Source: Mycobacteriales bacterium
Lineage (GTDB): Bacteria > Actinomycetota > Actinomycetes > Mycobacteriales > SCTD01
Direction: 5' to 3'
Assembly: GCA_030447385.1 (NCBI GenBank)
Contig: JAUJOY010000001.1
Coordinates: forward strand, 918,930-982,929
DNA: 64,000 nucleotides
Within the stretch, counting starts at the first letter, position 1. Each line of letters opens with the position of its first letter. Below the pieces are notes generated by a model. The model had not been told where the DNA came from and did no database searches. It saw only the letters and a list, made by a program, of their open reading frames with translations. Of the stretch, positions 1 to 8,884 are shown in pieces. A program made the translations under genes and the position numbers.

Positions 1-2
1 GT

Positions 3-590
3 CGCTACAACCACTTCCAGCGCGGTTCGATCTACTGGCACCCCGCGATCGGCGCGTTCGCGGTCTGGGGGCCGATCCGGCTGAAGTGGCAGCAGCTGCG
101 CTGGGAGACGGGGCCGCTGGGTTACCCGCTGACGGACGAGACGGCCACTCCGGACGGCGCGGGCCGTTACAACCACTTCCGGAGCGGCTCGATCTACTGG
201 CACCCCTCCACGGGCGCCCACAACGTCCACGGCGCGATCCGCGACCGCTGGCAGCAGCTCGGGTGGGAGACCGGGCCGCTCGGCTACCCCGCCACCGACC
301 AGACCGACACCCAGGACCGGGTCGGCCGCTTCAACGACTTCGTCGGCAGGGGATCGGCTACGGCGCCGGCTGCCTCGATCTACTGGTCGTCGACCACGGG
401 AGCTCACAGCGTCTCAGGGCCAGTGCGTTCTGCGTGGCTAGAGCGTGGAGGAGCGTCAGGAGTGCTCGGCTTCCCCACCACCGAGCCCTTCCGCGATCCC
501 GACGGCCTGACCCGCAGCACGTTCCAGCGCGGCTTCATCACCTACGACCCGGTCACCGGTGCGGTCGTGGTGAAGGAGGGCGGGAGCTAG
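3..590 (+). CDS. LGFP-repeat protein, C-terminal part (5' end outside window)
   Basis: The frame is open from the window edge to a TAG stop and encodes at least 195 residues. Repeats of about 54 residues are visible, each with an R/YNHF-SIYWHP block and then a [14 protein letters not shown] block. Two copies are well kept, a third is degenerate ([10 protein letters not shown]), and a final half repeat follows. This is the LGFP repeat, which in actinobacteria is usually attached to secreted cell-wall hydrolases or amidases and is thought to bind the envelope. The catalytic part, if any, lies upstream and cannot be seen. The next gene starts 59 bases downstream on the same strand. Confidence 0.85.
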   Translation, partial: RYNHFQRGSIYWHPAIGAFAVWGPIRLKWQQLRWETGPLGYPLTDETATPDGAGRYNHFRSGSIYWHPSTGAHNVHGAIRDRWQQLGWETGPLGYPATDQTDTQDRVGRFNDFVGRGSATAPAASIYWSSTTGAHSVSGPVRSAWLERGGASGVLGFPTTEPFRDPDGLTRSTFQRGFITYDPVTGAVVVKEGGS

Positions 591-649
591 CGTTTCGCTG
601 CCGCGCCGCTAGCGTTCGCCAGTCGGCAGCTGATCAGCGAGCGGGAGAC

Positions 650-1636
650 ATGACAAACGCGTTCATCACCGGCATCACCGGCCAGGACGGGCTCTACCTG
701 TCTGAGCTGCTGCTGGCCAAGGGCTACGAGGTCTACGGCCTCATCCGCGGCCAGAACAACCCCAAGTTCGACCTCGTGCGCCGGACGGTCCCCGACGTCC
801 GCCTGCTCACCGGTGACCTCACGGACCTCTCCAGCCTGATGCGTGCCCTGAACGTCGCGCAGCCCGACGAGTTCTACAACCTCGGCGCCATCTCCTTCGT
901 CGCCTACTCGTGGGAGAACGCCCACGTGACGACGGAGGTCACGGCCAAGGGGGTGCTCAACGCGCTGGAGGCGACGCGGCTGCACGCCGGAAGCGACGTG
1001 CGGTCGGTCCGCTTCTACCAGGCGTCGAGCTCGGAGATGTTCGGCAAGGTGCAGGACGTCCCGCAGAGCGAGTCGACGCTGCTGTGGCCGCGCTCCCCGT
1101 ACGGCGTGGCCAAGGTCTTCGGGCACTACATGACCATCAACTACCGCGAGTCCTACGGCATGCACGCCTCGTCGGGGATCCTGTTCAACCACGAGTCCCC
1201 CAGGCGCGGCGAGGAGTTCGTGACGCGCAAGGTGACCCAGGCGGTGGCGCGCATCTCCCTCGGTCTGCAGGACCGGCTGGTCATGGGCAACCTCGACGCC
1301 CGCCGCGACTGGGGCTTCGCCGGTGACTACGTCGAGGCGATGTGGCGGATGCTGCAGCAGGACGAGGCCGACGACTACGTCATCTCGACAGGGGAGACGC
1401 ACAGCATCGGTGAGCTGCTCGATGCTGCCTTCGGCGCCGTCGACATCGACGACTGGCAGCGCTACGTGCACCAGGACCCGGCCTTCTTCCGTCCGGCGGA
1501 GGTCGACCTGCTCATCGGTGACGCGAGCAAGGCACGCGACCGGCTCGGCTGGAAGCCCACCGTGACCTTCGGCCAGCTGATCGCGATGATGGTGGAGAGC
1601 GACCTGGCGGAGCAGAAGGCGCTGGCGGGTCGCTGA
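650..1636 (+). CDS. gmd: GDP-mannose 4,6-dehydratase (first of a tandem pair)
   Basis: Extended short-chain dehydrogenase of 328 residues, converting GDP-D-mannose to GDP-4-dehydro-6-deoxy-D-mannose with bound NADP. The Rossmann motif GITGQDG is at residues 8-14, the catalytic S/T-x-E is S127-E129, and YxxxK is Y151-K155. The subfamily fingerprint NHES (180-183) followed by FVTRK (190-194) separates it from dTDP-glucose dehydratases. The ATG at 650 is preceded by GCGGGAG and gives the normal family N-terminus; the frame is open much further upstream but overlaps the LGFP gene. A TAGCGT box at 610-615 may be its promoter. It is slightly shorter than the roughly 340-370 residues typical of characterised enzymes. 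Confidence 0.93.
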   Translation: MTNAFITGITGQDGLYLSELLLAKGYEVYGLIRGQNNPKFDLVRRTVPDVRLLTGDLTDLSSLMRALNVAQPDEFYNLGAISFVAYSWENAHVTTEVTAKGVLNALEATRLHAGSDVRSVRFYQASSSEMFGKVQDVPQSESTLLWPRSPYGVAKVFGHYMTINYRESYGMHASSGILFNHESPRRGEEFVTRKVTQAVARISLGLQDRLVMGNLDARRDWGFAGDYVEAMWRMLQQDEADDYVISTGETHSIGELLDAAFGAVDIDDWQRYVHQDPAFFRPAEVDLLIGDASKARDRLGWKPTVTFGQLIAMMVESDLAEQKALAGR

Positions 1637-1638
1637 GC

Positions 1639-2625
1639 ATGCAGACCGCGCTGGTCACCGGCATCACCGGGCAGGACGGCGGCTACCTCGCCGAGCGGAT
1701 GATCGCGGACGGCTGGGCGGTGCACGGCCTCGTCCGCGCCGGGGAGGACCTCGCCGACGTGCAGCGGCGCTCGCCGGAGGCGGTCCTGCACGGGGGCGAG
1801 CTGACCGACGACGACGCGCTGGCCCGGGTGCTGGCCGAGTCGGACGCCGACGAGGTCTACCACCTCGCGGGGATCAGCTCGGTGGCCCTGTCCTGGAAGG
1901 AGCCGGTCCTCACGGCCGACGTCAACGCGCTCGGCACCGCGCGGCTGCTGGAGCTCACCTGGCAGCACCAGGAGCGCCGCGGCCGCCCGGTCCACTTCCT
2001 GCAGGCCTCCAGCGCCGAGATCTTCGGTTCGGCCGCGGCCGCCCCGCAGGACGAGCAGACGCCCGTACGCCCCACCTCGCCCTACGGGGCGGCGAAGGCC
2101 TTCGCGCATCACCTCGTCGGGGTCTATCGCGAGCGCGGGATGTTCGCGGTCTCGCTGCTGCTCTACAACCACGAGTCGGACCGGCGCCCGGAGTCGTTCG
2201 TCACGCGCAAGATCACCCAGGCTGCGGCCCGTATCGCCCTGGGCCTGCAGGACGAGCTCGTGCTGGGCAACCTCGACGTCCGTCGGGACTGGGGCTGGGC
2301 ACCGGACTACGTCGACGCGATGATGCGCGCCCTGCGCCACACCCACCCCGACGACTACGTGATCGCGACCGGGAGGGCGCACAGCGTGGCGGACTTCGTC
2401 GCTGCGGCGTTCACCCGGGCGGGCGTGCCCGACTGGCGTAGCCACGTCCGGGTCGACGAGGAGTTCTTCCGGCCGGCCGACGCCGGCCTGCAGGTCGGCA
2501 ACCCCGGCAAGGCGCAGCGGGAGCTGGGGTGGACGCCCCGGGTCCCCTTCGAGGAGCTGGTCGGGCGGATGGTCGACGCCGACCTCGCGCAGCTGCGGGT
2601 CCGGCGCGCGCCGGACCCCTCCTGA
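1639..2625 (+). CDS. GDP-mannose 4,6-dehydratase paralogue (second of the pair)
   Basis: Starts two bases after the first dehydratase stops and has the same length, 328 residues, so the two are surely co-translated and arose by tandem duplication. GITGQDG is at 8-14, S125-x-E127 and Y149-xxx-K153 are kept, and NHES (177-180) and FVTRK (187-191) are present. It is therefore a GMD-type enzyme and not an obvious 4-reductase (Rmd or GmeR). It has diverged clearly: the nucleotide-binding loop after residue 33 differs and NHESPRR has become NHESDRR. It may be a second dehydratase, a hetero-oligomer partner, or a copy with a new activity such as 4-keto reduction or epimerisation. The sequence does not decide between these. 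Confidence 0.82.
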   Translation: MQTALVTGITGQDGGYLAERMIADGWAVHGLVRAGEDLADVQRRSPEAVLHGGELTDDDALARVLAESDADEVYHLAGISSVALSWKEPVLTADVNALGTARLLELTWQHQERRGRPVHFLQASSAEIFGSAAAAPQDEQTPVRPTSPYGAAKAFAHHLVGVYRERGMFAVSLLLYNHESDRRPESFVTRKITQAAARIALGLQDELVLGNLDVRRDWGWAPDYVDAMMRALRHTHPDDYVIATGRAHSVADFVAAAFTRAGVPDWRSHVRVDEEFFRPADAGLQVGNPGKAQRELGWTPRVPFEELVGRMVDADLAQLRVRRAPDPS

Positions 2626-2693
2626 CCTCCCTTCCGCAACCCGGCCGGAGCCGTACGCTGGCCGCGACAGCACTGCCGCCGGAGGGAGCTCTC

Positions 2694-3821
2694 GTGTCTG
2701 GCCGCGTGCTCGTCGACGCGACCGCGGTCCCCGCGGACCGCGGCGGGGTGGGGCGCTACGTGGACGGCCTGCTCGCCGCTCTGGCCGAGCGGCATGCCGA
2801 CCTGGCCATCGTCTGCCAGCGCTCGGATGCCGAGCGGTACGGCCGCGTCGCCCCCGAGGCTCGCGTGATCGCCGGTCCGGCCGCCATCGCGCACCGGCCG
2901 GCTCGGCTCGCCTGGGAGCAGACCGGGCTGCCGCTCGTGGCCCAGCAGGTCGAGGCGGACGTCGTCCACTCCCCGCACTACACGATGCCGCTGCGGTCGG
3001 GCCGGCCCGTCGTCGTCACTGTGCACGACGCGACGTTCTTCACCGAGCCGAGCCTGCACAGCACGGTCAAGGGCACGTTCTTCCGGTCGGCGACCCGCAC
3101 CGCGCTGCGCCGGTCGGCCCGCGTCGTGGTGCCGAGCAAGGCCACCCGCGACGAGGTCGTCCGGGTCCTCGACGCTGACGCGACGAAGATCGACGTGGCC
3201 TATCACGGGGTGGACCCCGCCACGTTCCGCCTGCCCACCGAGGCGGAGAAGTCGCGCGTGCAGGCCCGCCTGGGGCTGGGCAACCAGCCCTACATCGCCT
3301 TCCTCGGCATGCTCGAGCCGCGCAAGAACGTGCCCGCGCTGATCCGTGGGTGGGTGCAGGCCTTCGGCCAGCACCCGGAGCCCCCGGCGCTGGTGCTGGC
3401 CGGCGGGGCCGGCTGGGACGACCAGGTGGAGGGCACCGTGGCCGCCGTGCCCGCTCACCTGCGCGTCCTTCGGCCCGGCTACCTGCGCTTCACCGACCTG
3501 CCCGGCTACCTCGGGGGTGCGCGGATCGTCGCCTACCCGAGCCACGGGGAGGGCTTCGGGCTGCCGGTGCTGGAGGCGATGGCCTGCGGCGCCCCGGTGC
3601 TGACCACGCAGCGGCTCTCGCTGCCGGAGGTCGGCGGGGACGCCGTCGCCTACACCGAGCCCGACGACGCCTCGATCGCGGCGGCGCTCGGCGCGCTCTA
3701 CGACGACGACGGCCGCCGGGCCACCCTCAGCGCTGCCGGCCACCAGCGCTCGCTGGAGTTCACCTGGGCCGCATCCGCGGAGGCGCATCTGGCCAGCTAC
3801 CTGCGCGCCCTGGAGCAGTAG
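2694..3821 (+). CDS. family 4 glycosyltransferase (mannosyltransferase-like)
   Basis: A 375-residue GT-B retaining glycosyltransferase. The N-terminal acceptor domain starts with the G-rich loop DRGGVGRYVDGLL. The C-terminal donor domain carries EPRKN and the GT4 E-x7-E motif in EGFGLPVLEAMACG near residues 285-296. The GTG at 2694 was chosen because GGAGGGAG lies 5-12 bases upstream; the frame is open further upstream but overlaps the dehydratase. A TACGCT box at 2654-2659 is a plausible -10. Next to the dehydratases, a GDP-activated deoxymannose or mannose donor is likely (inference). The following gene converges on it with an 8-base gap. Confidence 0.88.
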   Translation: MSGRVLVDATAVPADRGGVGRYVDGLLAALAERHADLAIVCQRSDAERYGRVAPEARVIAGPAAIAHRPARLAWEQTGLPLVAQQVEADVVHSPHYTMPLRSGRPVVVTVHDATFFTEPSLHSTVKGTFFRSATRTALRRSARVVVPSKATRDEVVRVLDADATKIDVAYHGVDPATFRLPTEAEKSRVQARLGLGNQPYIAFLGMLEPRKNVPALIRGWVQAFGQHPEPPALVLAGGAGWDDQVEGTVAAVPAHLRVLRPGYLRFTDLPGYLGGARIVAYPSHGEGFGLPVLEAMACGAPVLTTQRLSLPEVGGDAVAYTEPDDASIAAALGALYDDDGRRATLSAAGHQRSLEFTWAASAEAHLASYLRALEQ

Positions 3822-3829
3822 CCCGGCTC

Positions 3830-4906
3830 TCAGGGCACCAGCGTGCGATAGACCGCCAGCGTGCTGGTCGCCGCCTTCTCCCAGGTCATCCCGGCGGCGC
3901 GCTCGCGGGCCTGTGCGGACAGCTGCCGGCGCCGGCTCTCGTCGCCCAGCAGGTCATCGAGCGCGTCCGCGAGCGCCTGGGGATCGGTGGGGTCGACCAG
4001 CGCCCCGACCGCGAACTCGGCCATCGCGGTGCCGGCCGAGGTGACCGCCGGCGTGCCCTGGGCCATGGCCTCGAGCACGGGCAGCCCGAACCCCTCGCGC
4101 AGGGAGGGGAAGGCGAACAGCTCGGCCCCGGCGTAGAGGGCGTCCCGGTCCACGTCCGGGACGAAGCCGGTGACCCGCACCCGCGGGGTCCGGTCGAGCA
4201 GCGCCCCGAGGTCCTCCCCCCAGCCCTCCGGGCCGACGACCACCAGGTCGACGTCGGCCTGCAGCCGGCCGAACGCCCGCAGCAGGCCATCCAGGTTCTT
4301 GCGCGGCTCGCGGGTACCGGTCCACAGGATGTAGCGGCCTGGCACGGCGTACTTCTCCCGTACCCGCTGGATGTCCTCGGCGCCGGCCCGCCGGCTGTGG
4401 ACGCCGTGGGGGACCACGTGGACCCGTTCCGGGGCGAGACCGGCGGCCAGGCAGTCGGAGCGAACGGCCTCGGACGGCACCAGGACCAGGTCCGCCTCGC
4501 TGCGGGCCAGCTCCAGTCCCCTGCGGAAGAAGCCGATCCCGCGTCGGGTGAAGTGGCTCGGATCGGACAGGAACGCCAGGTCGTGGACGGTCAGCACCAG
4601 GGGCGCCGACCGGGGCGGCACGGCCATCGTCGTGCCGTGCACCAGGTCGACCGGACCCGTGGCGCGCTGCACCGGGGGGCGGCGCCAGCGCTGCCAGGAC
4701 TCGTAGAGGGCGAGCCGGGGCAGCGGCAGCTGGGCGACGGGCACCGTCGGCAGATAGGGCGTCGCCGGCGGCCGCGGGTGGCGCGCCGACACACCGACAA
4801 CCTCCACCGACAGGGCGGTGAGCGCGCGCGCCGTGGCCAGAGCCGAGGCCGCGGTCCCGCCTGGGACCTCCTCCCAGCACTGCTCCAGGGTCATCGCGAC
4901 TCTCAT
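3830..4906 (-). CDS. family 4 glycosyltransferase
   Basis: Encoded opposite to its neighbours, 358 residues from the ATG at 4906 (MRVAMTLEQCWEEVPGGTA). It has the GT4 layout: a donor-site loop with REPRKN and the E-x7-E signature REGFGLPVLEAMAQG near residues 270-285. The family transfers sugars from nucleotide-sugars with retention of configuration, normally at the cytoplasmic face. A second in-frame ATG four codons later (4894) is also possible. The gene is divergent from the GT2 gene at 4999, with about 92 bases between the starts, and converges with the GT4 gene ending at 3821. The acceptor is unknown; an envelope glycan or glycolipid is likely from the context. Confidence 0.87.
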   Translation of the reverse strand: MRVAMTLEQCWEEVPGGTAASALATARALTALSVEVVGVSARHPRPPATPYLPTVPVAQLPLPRLALYESWQRWRRPPVQRATGPVDLVHGTTMAVPPRSAPLVLTVHDLAFLSDPSHFTRRGIGFFRRGLELARSEADLVLVPSEAVRSDCLAAGLAPERVHVVPHGVHSRRAGAEDIQRVREKYAVPGRYILWTGTREPRKNLDGLLRAFGRLQADVDLVVVGPEGWGEDLGALLDRTPRVRVTGFVPDVDRDALYAGAELFAFPSLREGFGLPVLEAMAQGTPAVTSAGTAMAEFAVGALVDPTDPQALADALDDLLGDESRRRQLSAQARERAAGMTWEKAATSTLAVYRTLVP

Positions 4907-4998
4907 GGCGACGGCCCTGCCGCTGCGGTCACGTTCGCTAGGCTGCCACAGCAGTGGCCGGGTTCCCGAGGCCCGACCTGGCGGCGGAGGGTGGACCC

Positions 4999-5925
4999 GT
5001 GGACGACCCCGGGACACTGCGGGTCGTCGTGGTCACCTACTCCCCGGGCGCCTCGCTGAGGAGCTTCCTGAGCTCCCTGCGCGGCGCGACGACGCTGCCC
5101 TACACGGTCGTCCTGGCCGACAACGGCAGCACCGACGGAGCTCCTGCCGCGGCCGCCGGCCCCGGCGTGCGGCTGCTGGAGACGGGGAGCAACCTCGGGT
5201 ACGGCGGCGCCGCCAACCTCGGTGCCCTGGGTGGGCATGAGCCGTGGCTCGTGGTGGCCAACCCCGACGTGGTCTGGGAGCCGGGGGCGCTGGACGAGCT
5301 GCTGGCAGGGGGGGCGCGGTGGCCTCGCGCGGGCTGCCTCGGCCCGGCGATCCGCACGCCGGCGGGGGAGCTCTACCCGTCCGCGCGGGCGTTCCCGTCC
5401 CTCGTCCGGGGCACCGGGCACGCGCTGTTCGGGTGGTGGTGGCCCACGAACCCCTGGACCCGTTCCTACCGGGACGAGGAAGGCCCGCCGAGGGAGGGGC
5501 CGACCGGGTGGCTGTCCGGCTCGCTGATGCTGCTGCGGCGTGAGGCGTTCGACGCGGTCGGCGGCTTCGACCCGTCGTACTTCATGTACTGCGAGGACAT
5601 GGACCTGTGCCGCCGGCTGGCCGAGACCGGCTGGTCCAACGTCTACGTCCCGACGGCGGTCGTCACGCACGAGGGCGGCCAGGCGACGTCCCGGGTGGCC
5701 GCGGCGATGCTGCGCGAGCACCACAGGTCGCTCTACCGCTACCTGTCCCGTCAGTACTCCGCCCCGGTCCACGCGCCGCTGCGGATCGCGCTGGCCCTCG
5801 GGCTGCTGCTGCGCTACCTGCTCGCCGCCCGGGTGCGCTCCATGGGGGAGGGGGCCGCCCCCACCCGGTCCGCGGCCGTGCTCCAGAGCGCTGCCGTTCT
5901 CGACGAGGCCGACCGGAGAGCCTGA
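4999..5925 (+). CDS. family 2 glycosyltransferase (WbbL/rhamnosyltransferase-like)
   Basis: 308 residues with a GT-A fold. It begins with VVVVTYSPG, followed by DNGSTDG, a DxD-like ANPDVVWEPGALDEL, and the late motif GFDPSYFMYCEDMDLCRRL that is typical of WbbL-type rhamnosyltransferases. In M. tuberculosis the homologous slot beside manC holds wbbL1, which attaches the rhamnose linking arabinogalactan to peptidoglycan; orthology here is inferred from position and motifs. The GTG at 4999 is preferred over the GTG at 4954 because GGAGG lies just upstream. A TAGGCT -10-like box is at 4939-4944. The stop overlaps the next start (TGATG). Confidence 0.87.
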   Translation: MDDPGTLRVVVVTYSPGASLRSFLSSLRGATTLPYTVVLADNGSTDGAPAAAAGPGVRLLETGSNLGYGGAANLGALGGHEPWLVVANPDVVWEPGALDELLAGGARWPRAGCLGPAIRTPAGELYPSARAFPSLVRGTGHALFGWWWPTNPWTRSYRDEEGPPREGPTGWLSGSLMLLRREAFDAVGGFDPSYFMYCEDMDLCRRLAETGWSNVYVPTAVVTHEGGQATSRVAAAMLREHHRSLYRYLSRQYSAPVHAPLRIALALGLLLRYLLAARVRSMGEGAAPTRSAAVLQSAAVLDEADRRA

Positions 5926-7013
5926 TGCGCCACGCCCTCATCCTCGCCGGCGGGTCCGGAACCCGGCTGTGGCCCTTCTCCACGGCCGGGCTGCCCAAGC
6001 AGCTCGTGCCCTTGCTGCACGGCCGCTCCCTGCTCGACATCGCCGTGGAGCGGGCCACGTCGGTGGTGCCCGCCGCGCAGGTGTGGCTGGGGGCGGGCGA
6101 GCAGCTGCGCGCTGCGGTCTCGCAGGTCGAGGGGCTGCGCAGCGACCGGCTGATCGTGGAGCCGTCCGGCCGGGACACGCTCCCGGCGGTGACCCTCGGA
6201 TGCGCGGTCATCGCGGCGCAGGACCCGGAGGCGGTCGTCGCGGTGCTCACCGCGGACCACCTCATCGAGCCGCTGTCCTCCTTCGCGGCCACGCTCGCTG
6301 CCGCCTTCTCCCTCGCCGAGGCCCGCGAGGACGCGCTCGTCACGTTCGGCGTCGTGCCCGACGGTGCGGCGACGGGCTTCGGCTACCTGGAGCTGGGTGA
6401 TTCGCTGGCGGGCGGGGGGCAGGTGGTGACGTCGTTCCGGGAGAAGCCGACGCCCGCGGTCGCCGCCGGCTTCCTCGCCGCCGGTCCGCAGCGCTACCTC
6501 TGGAACTCGGGGATGTTCGTGTGGCAGGCAGGCGCGCTGCTGCGCGCGGTCGACACGTTCGTGCCGCAGGCGGGCGGGCTGCTCCGCGAGCTGGGGAGGG
6601 TCTACGGCACCCCGGCCTGGGACGACCTCGCGCGCGACGCCTGGCCGACGCTGCCTCGCCTGAGCATCGACTACGGCGTCATGGAACCGGCTTCGATCTC
6701 GCCGGACTTCACCGTCGCCGCCCTGCCCCTGCAGGCGGCATGGCTGGACGTCGGGTCCTGGCCGGCGTACGGGCAGGCGCTGCTCGCCGACGCGGACGGC
6801 AACCGGGTGGGAGCGGCGCGAGCGGTCCTGCACGGCAGCCGGGACAACGTCGTTGCGTCCTCGGACCCGGACCACCTCGTGACGCTCGTGGGCTGCGAGG
6901 GGCTCGTCGTCGTGCACACCCCGGCCGCGACCCTGGTCATGCCCGCCGCTGAGGCGCAGCGGGTCAAGGAGCTCCACGCCCGGGTGGCCTCCCTCGCGCC
7001 CGAGCTGGCCTGA
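5925..7013 (+). CDS. manC: mannose-1-phosphate guanylyltransferase
   Basis: 362 residues. Makes GDP-mannose from GTP and mannose-1-phosphate, the donor for the dehydratases and mannosyltransferases in this cluster. The pyrophosphorylase signature LAGGSGTRLWPFS is at the N-terminus with the catalytic lysine in LPKQL. FREKPTP and WNSGMFVW follow in the middle, and a short left-handed-helix-like tail closes the protein. There is no C-terminal phosphomannose isomerase domain, so it is the monofunctional form. The ATG overlaps the upstream glycosyltransferase stop (TGATG), indicating translational coupling. It corresponds in position to M. tuberculosis Rv3264c. Confidence 0.92.
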   Translation: MRHALILAGGSGTRLWPFSTAGLPKQLVPLLHGRSLLDIAVERATSVVPAAQVWLGAGEQLRAAVSQVEGLRSDRLIVEPSGRDTLPAVTLGCAVIAAQDPEAVVAVLTADHLIEPLSSFAATLAAAFSLAEAREDALVTFGVVPDGAATGFGYLELGDSLAGGGQVVTSFREKPTPAVAAGFLAAGPQRYLWNSGMFVWQAGALLRAVDTFVPQAGGLLRELGRVYGTPAWDDLARDAWPTLPRLSIDYGVMEPASISPDFTVAALPLQAAWLDVGSWPAYGQALLADADGNRVGAARAVLHGSRDNVVASSDPDHLVTLVGCEGLVVVHTPAATLVMPAAEAQRVKELHARVASLAPELA

Positions 7014-7042
7014 GCCGCACCGTTTCGGGGCAGGGTTGCCTC

Positions 7043-7297
7043 ATGCGCCCCGCTCTCCCCCTGCTCGCCTCCGGCTACCTGCTGTCCGTGCCCTTCACGG
7101 CCTACACGCCGGGCTTCCTCAGGCTGTGGCGACGGCGGGAGCCGGCGGTGTACGCCGCGGCTCAGCTCGGCGGGGTCCTCGTCGCGGCCGGCTGGGCCGT
7201 GAGGGGGAACCTTCTGGGGGCCGGTGTCAACGTGTTCTGGGTCGGCGGCCTCGCCGTTGCCTACGCCGTGGAAGGGCGCAAGCGCGCGCCGGGGTAG
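7043..7297 (+). CDS. small membrane protein, unknown function
   Basis: 84 residues with three hydrophobic stretches (about 4-22, 36-54 and 59-77) separated by short basic loops such as LRLWRRREP, and a basic C-terminus (EGRKRAPG). It looks like a small integral membrane protein. No family was recognised. The start is supported by a CAGGGT hexamer at 7031-7036, six bases before the ATG, and the absence of a Shine-Dalgarno sequence, which suggests a leaderless transcript. It lies between manC and the convergent CoA-transferase genes. Confidence 0.6.
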   Translation: MRPALPLLASGYLLSVPFTAYTPGFLRLWRRREPAVYAAAQLGGVLVAAGWAVRGNLLGAGVNVFWVGGLAVAYAVEGRKRAPG

Positions 7298-7381
7298 TCG
7301 TGCGGAGGCAGCTGCGCACGTAGCTCGGTCGATTGTGTGGATGACGGGAGGCGGTCCACAGCAGGCGCGAATCTGCGCCGA

Positions 7382-8023
7382 CTACTCGCCGAGCGCCACC
7401 GTCAGCTCGGGCTCTGTGGCGCCGCGTACGTCGTCGACGCTCACGCCGGGCGCCGTCTCCCGCAGGACCAGGCCATCGGGCTCCACGTCGATCACCGCCA
7501 GGTCGGTGATGACCCGCTGCACGCAGGCCAGCCCGGTCAGCGGCAGCGAGCACGTCCGGACGATCTTGGGCGCCCCACCACGTGCCGTGTGCTCCATCAT
7601 CACGAGCACCCGCTTCGCCCCGTGGACCAGGTCCATGGCGCCGCCCATCCCCTTCACCATCTTCCCGGGGATCATCCAGTTGGCCAGGTCACCGCGCTCG
7701 GAGACCTGCATCGCGCCGAGCACCGCCACGTCCACGTGGCCGCCCCGGATCATCGCGAACGAGGACGCCGAGTCGAAGTAGGAAGCCCCCGGCAGGACCG
7801 TCACGGTCTCCTTGCCGGCGTTGATGAGGTCGGGATCCACCTGCTCGTCGAGGGGGTAGGGGCCGACGCCGAGCACGCCGTTCTCGGAGTGCAGGACCAC
7901 CGAGACGCCGGGCGGCACGTGGTTGGGCACCAGGGTCGGCAACCCGATGCCGAGGTTGACGTAGTGGCCGTCGATGAGCTCCCGGGCCACCCGGGCGGCC
8001 AGCTCGTCACGGGTCAGCGCCAC
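7382..8023 (-). CDS. scoB: 3-oxoacid CoA-transferase subunit B
   Basis: 213 residues from the GTG at 8023 ([19 protein letters not shown]). This is the beta subunit of a succinyl-CoA:3-ketoacid or related family I CoA-transferase. The catalytic glutamate lies in [10 protein letters not shown], and [15 protein letters not shown] is a further family signature. The GTG shares its first G with the TAG stop of the alpha-subunit gene (TAGTG), and GCAGGGGG lies upstream, so the two subunits are translationally coupled and made in equal amounts. The pair would activate acetoacetate or another 3-oxoacid; the substrate cannot be read from sequence. Confidence 0.9.
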   Translation of the reverse strand: MALTRDELAARVARELIDGHYVNLGIGLPTLVPNHVPPGVSVVLHSENGVLGVGPYPLDEQVDPDLINAGKETVTVLPGASYFDSASSFAMIRGGHVDVAVLGAMQVSERGDLANWMIPGKMVKGMGGAMDLVHGAKRVLVMMEHTARGGAPKIVRTCSLPLTGLACVQRVITDLAVIDVEPDGLVLRETAPGVSVDDVRGATEPELTVALGE

Positions 8024-8832
8024 TACAGCCCCCTGCCGGTCGGCACGGTCTCGTCCCCGCCGCCGGCCGGCACCGCCGGAGCGCCGGGCGCGCGTACGGT
8101 CCGCTTCTCGACCCGCTTCTCGACGTCGGGGACGTGCACCACCCGCTGCACGAAGATCCCGCTGGTGTGCACCTGCCCGGGATCGAGGACACCGGGCTCC
8201 ACCAGCTCCTCCACCTCGGCGATGGTGATGCGCCCGGCAGCCGCGCACAGCGGGTTGAAGTTCTGGGCGGACCTCGCGTAGACGAGGTTGCCGTGCCGGT
8301 CACCGTAGCGGGCGTGCACCAGCGCGAAGTCGGTACGGATCCCCCGCTCCAGCACGTAGCGCTGGCCGTCGAACTCGCGGACCTCCTTGGGCTCCGAGGC
8401 CACCGCCACCCCGCCCGAGCCGTCGTAGCGCAGGGGCAGCCCTCCTTCGGCGACCTGCGTCCCGACCCCGGCAGGGGTGAAGAACGCCGGGATGCCGGCC
8501 CCTCCGGCCCGCAGCCGCTCGGCGAGGGTGCCCTGCGGCGTCAGCTCGACCTCGAGCTCCCCGCCGAGGAACTGCCGCTCGAACTCCTTGTTCTCCCCGA
8601 CGTAGGAGCCGGTCGTACGCCGGATGCGCTTGGCCGACAGCAGCATCCCGAGCCCCCACTGGTCCACGCCGCAGTTGTTGCTGACGGTCTCGAGGTCGCT
8701 GACCCCGGCGTCGAGCAGGGCCTCGATGAGCGCCGTCGGAATGCCGCACAGGCCGAACCCACCCACCGCCAGTGACGAGCCGCTGCCGATGTCCGCCACC
8801 GCCTCGGCGGCGCTTCCGACGACCTTGTCCAA
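8023..8832 (-). CDS. scoA: 3-oxoacid CoA-transferase subunit A
   Basis: 269 residues starting at a TTG (8832) that has a good AGAAGGGAA ribosome site. The family I CoA-transferase alpha-subunit loop [17 protein letters not shown] appears near residue 23, followed by [15 protein letters not shown] and the [15 protein letters not shown] segment. It forms the heterodimer or heterotetramer with subunit B, which follows immediately. The alpha/beta order and coupling are as in other actinobacterial scoAB loci. The gene is divergent from the DNA glycosylase gene with a 52-base intergenic region. Confidence 0.9.
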   Translation of the reverse strand: MDKVVGSAAEAVADIGSGSSLAVGGFGLCGIPTALIEALLDAGVSDLETVSNNCGVDQWGLGMLLSAKRIRRTTGSYVGENKEFERQFLGGELEVELTPQGTLAERLRAGGAGIPAFFTPAGVGTQVAEGGLPLRYDGSGGVAVASEPKEVREFDGQRYVLERGIRTDFALVHARYGDRHGNLVYARSAQNFNPLCAAAGRITIAEVEELVEPGVLDPGQVHTSGIFVQRVVHVPDVEKRVEKRTVRAPGAPAVPAGGGDETVPTGRGL

Positions 8833-8884
8833 CGCGGGTTCCCTTCTGCCGAACCACCTTCGACCCTAGTCGCAGAATGGGGCG

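Noticed and set aside
86-649. Upstream extension of the first GMD reading frame
   Set aside because: It overlaps the LGFP-repeat gene in another frame, lacks coding periodicity and would add over 180 meaningless residues before the Rossmann motif.
2355-3788. Minus-strand open frame of 477 codons opposite the first glycosyltransferase
   Set aside because: Pure shadow of the GT4 gene; composition biased to G, R and H with no motif.
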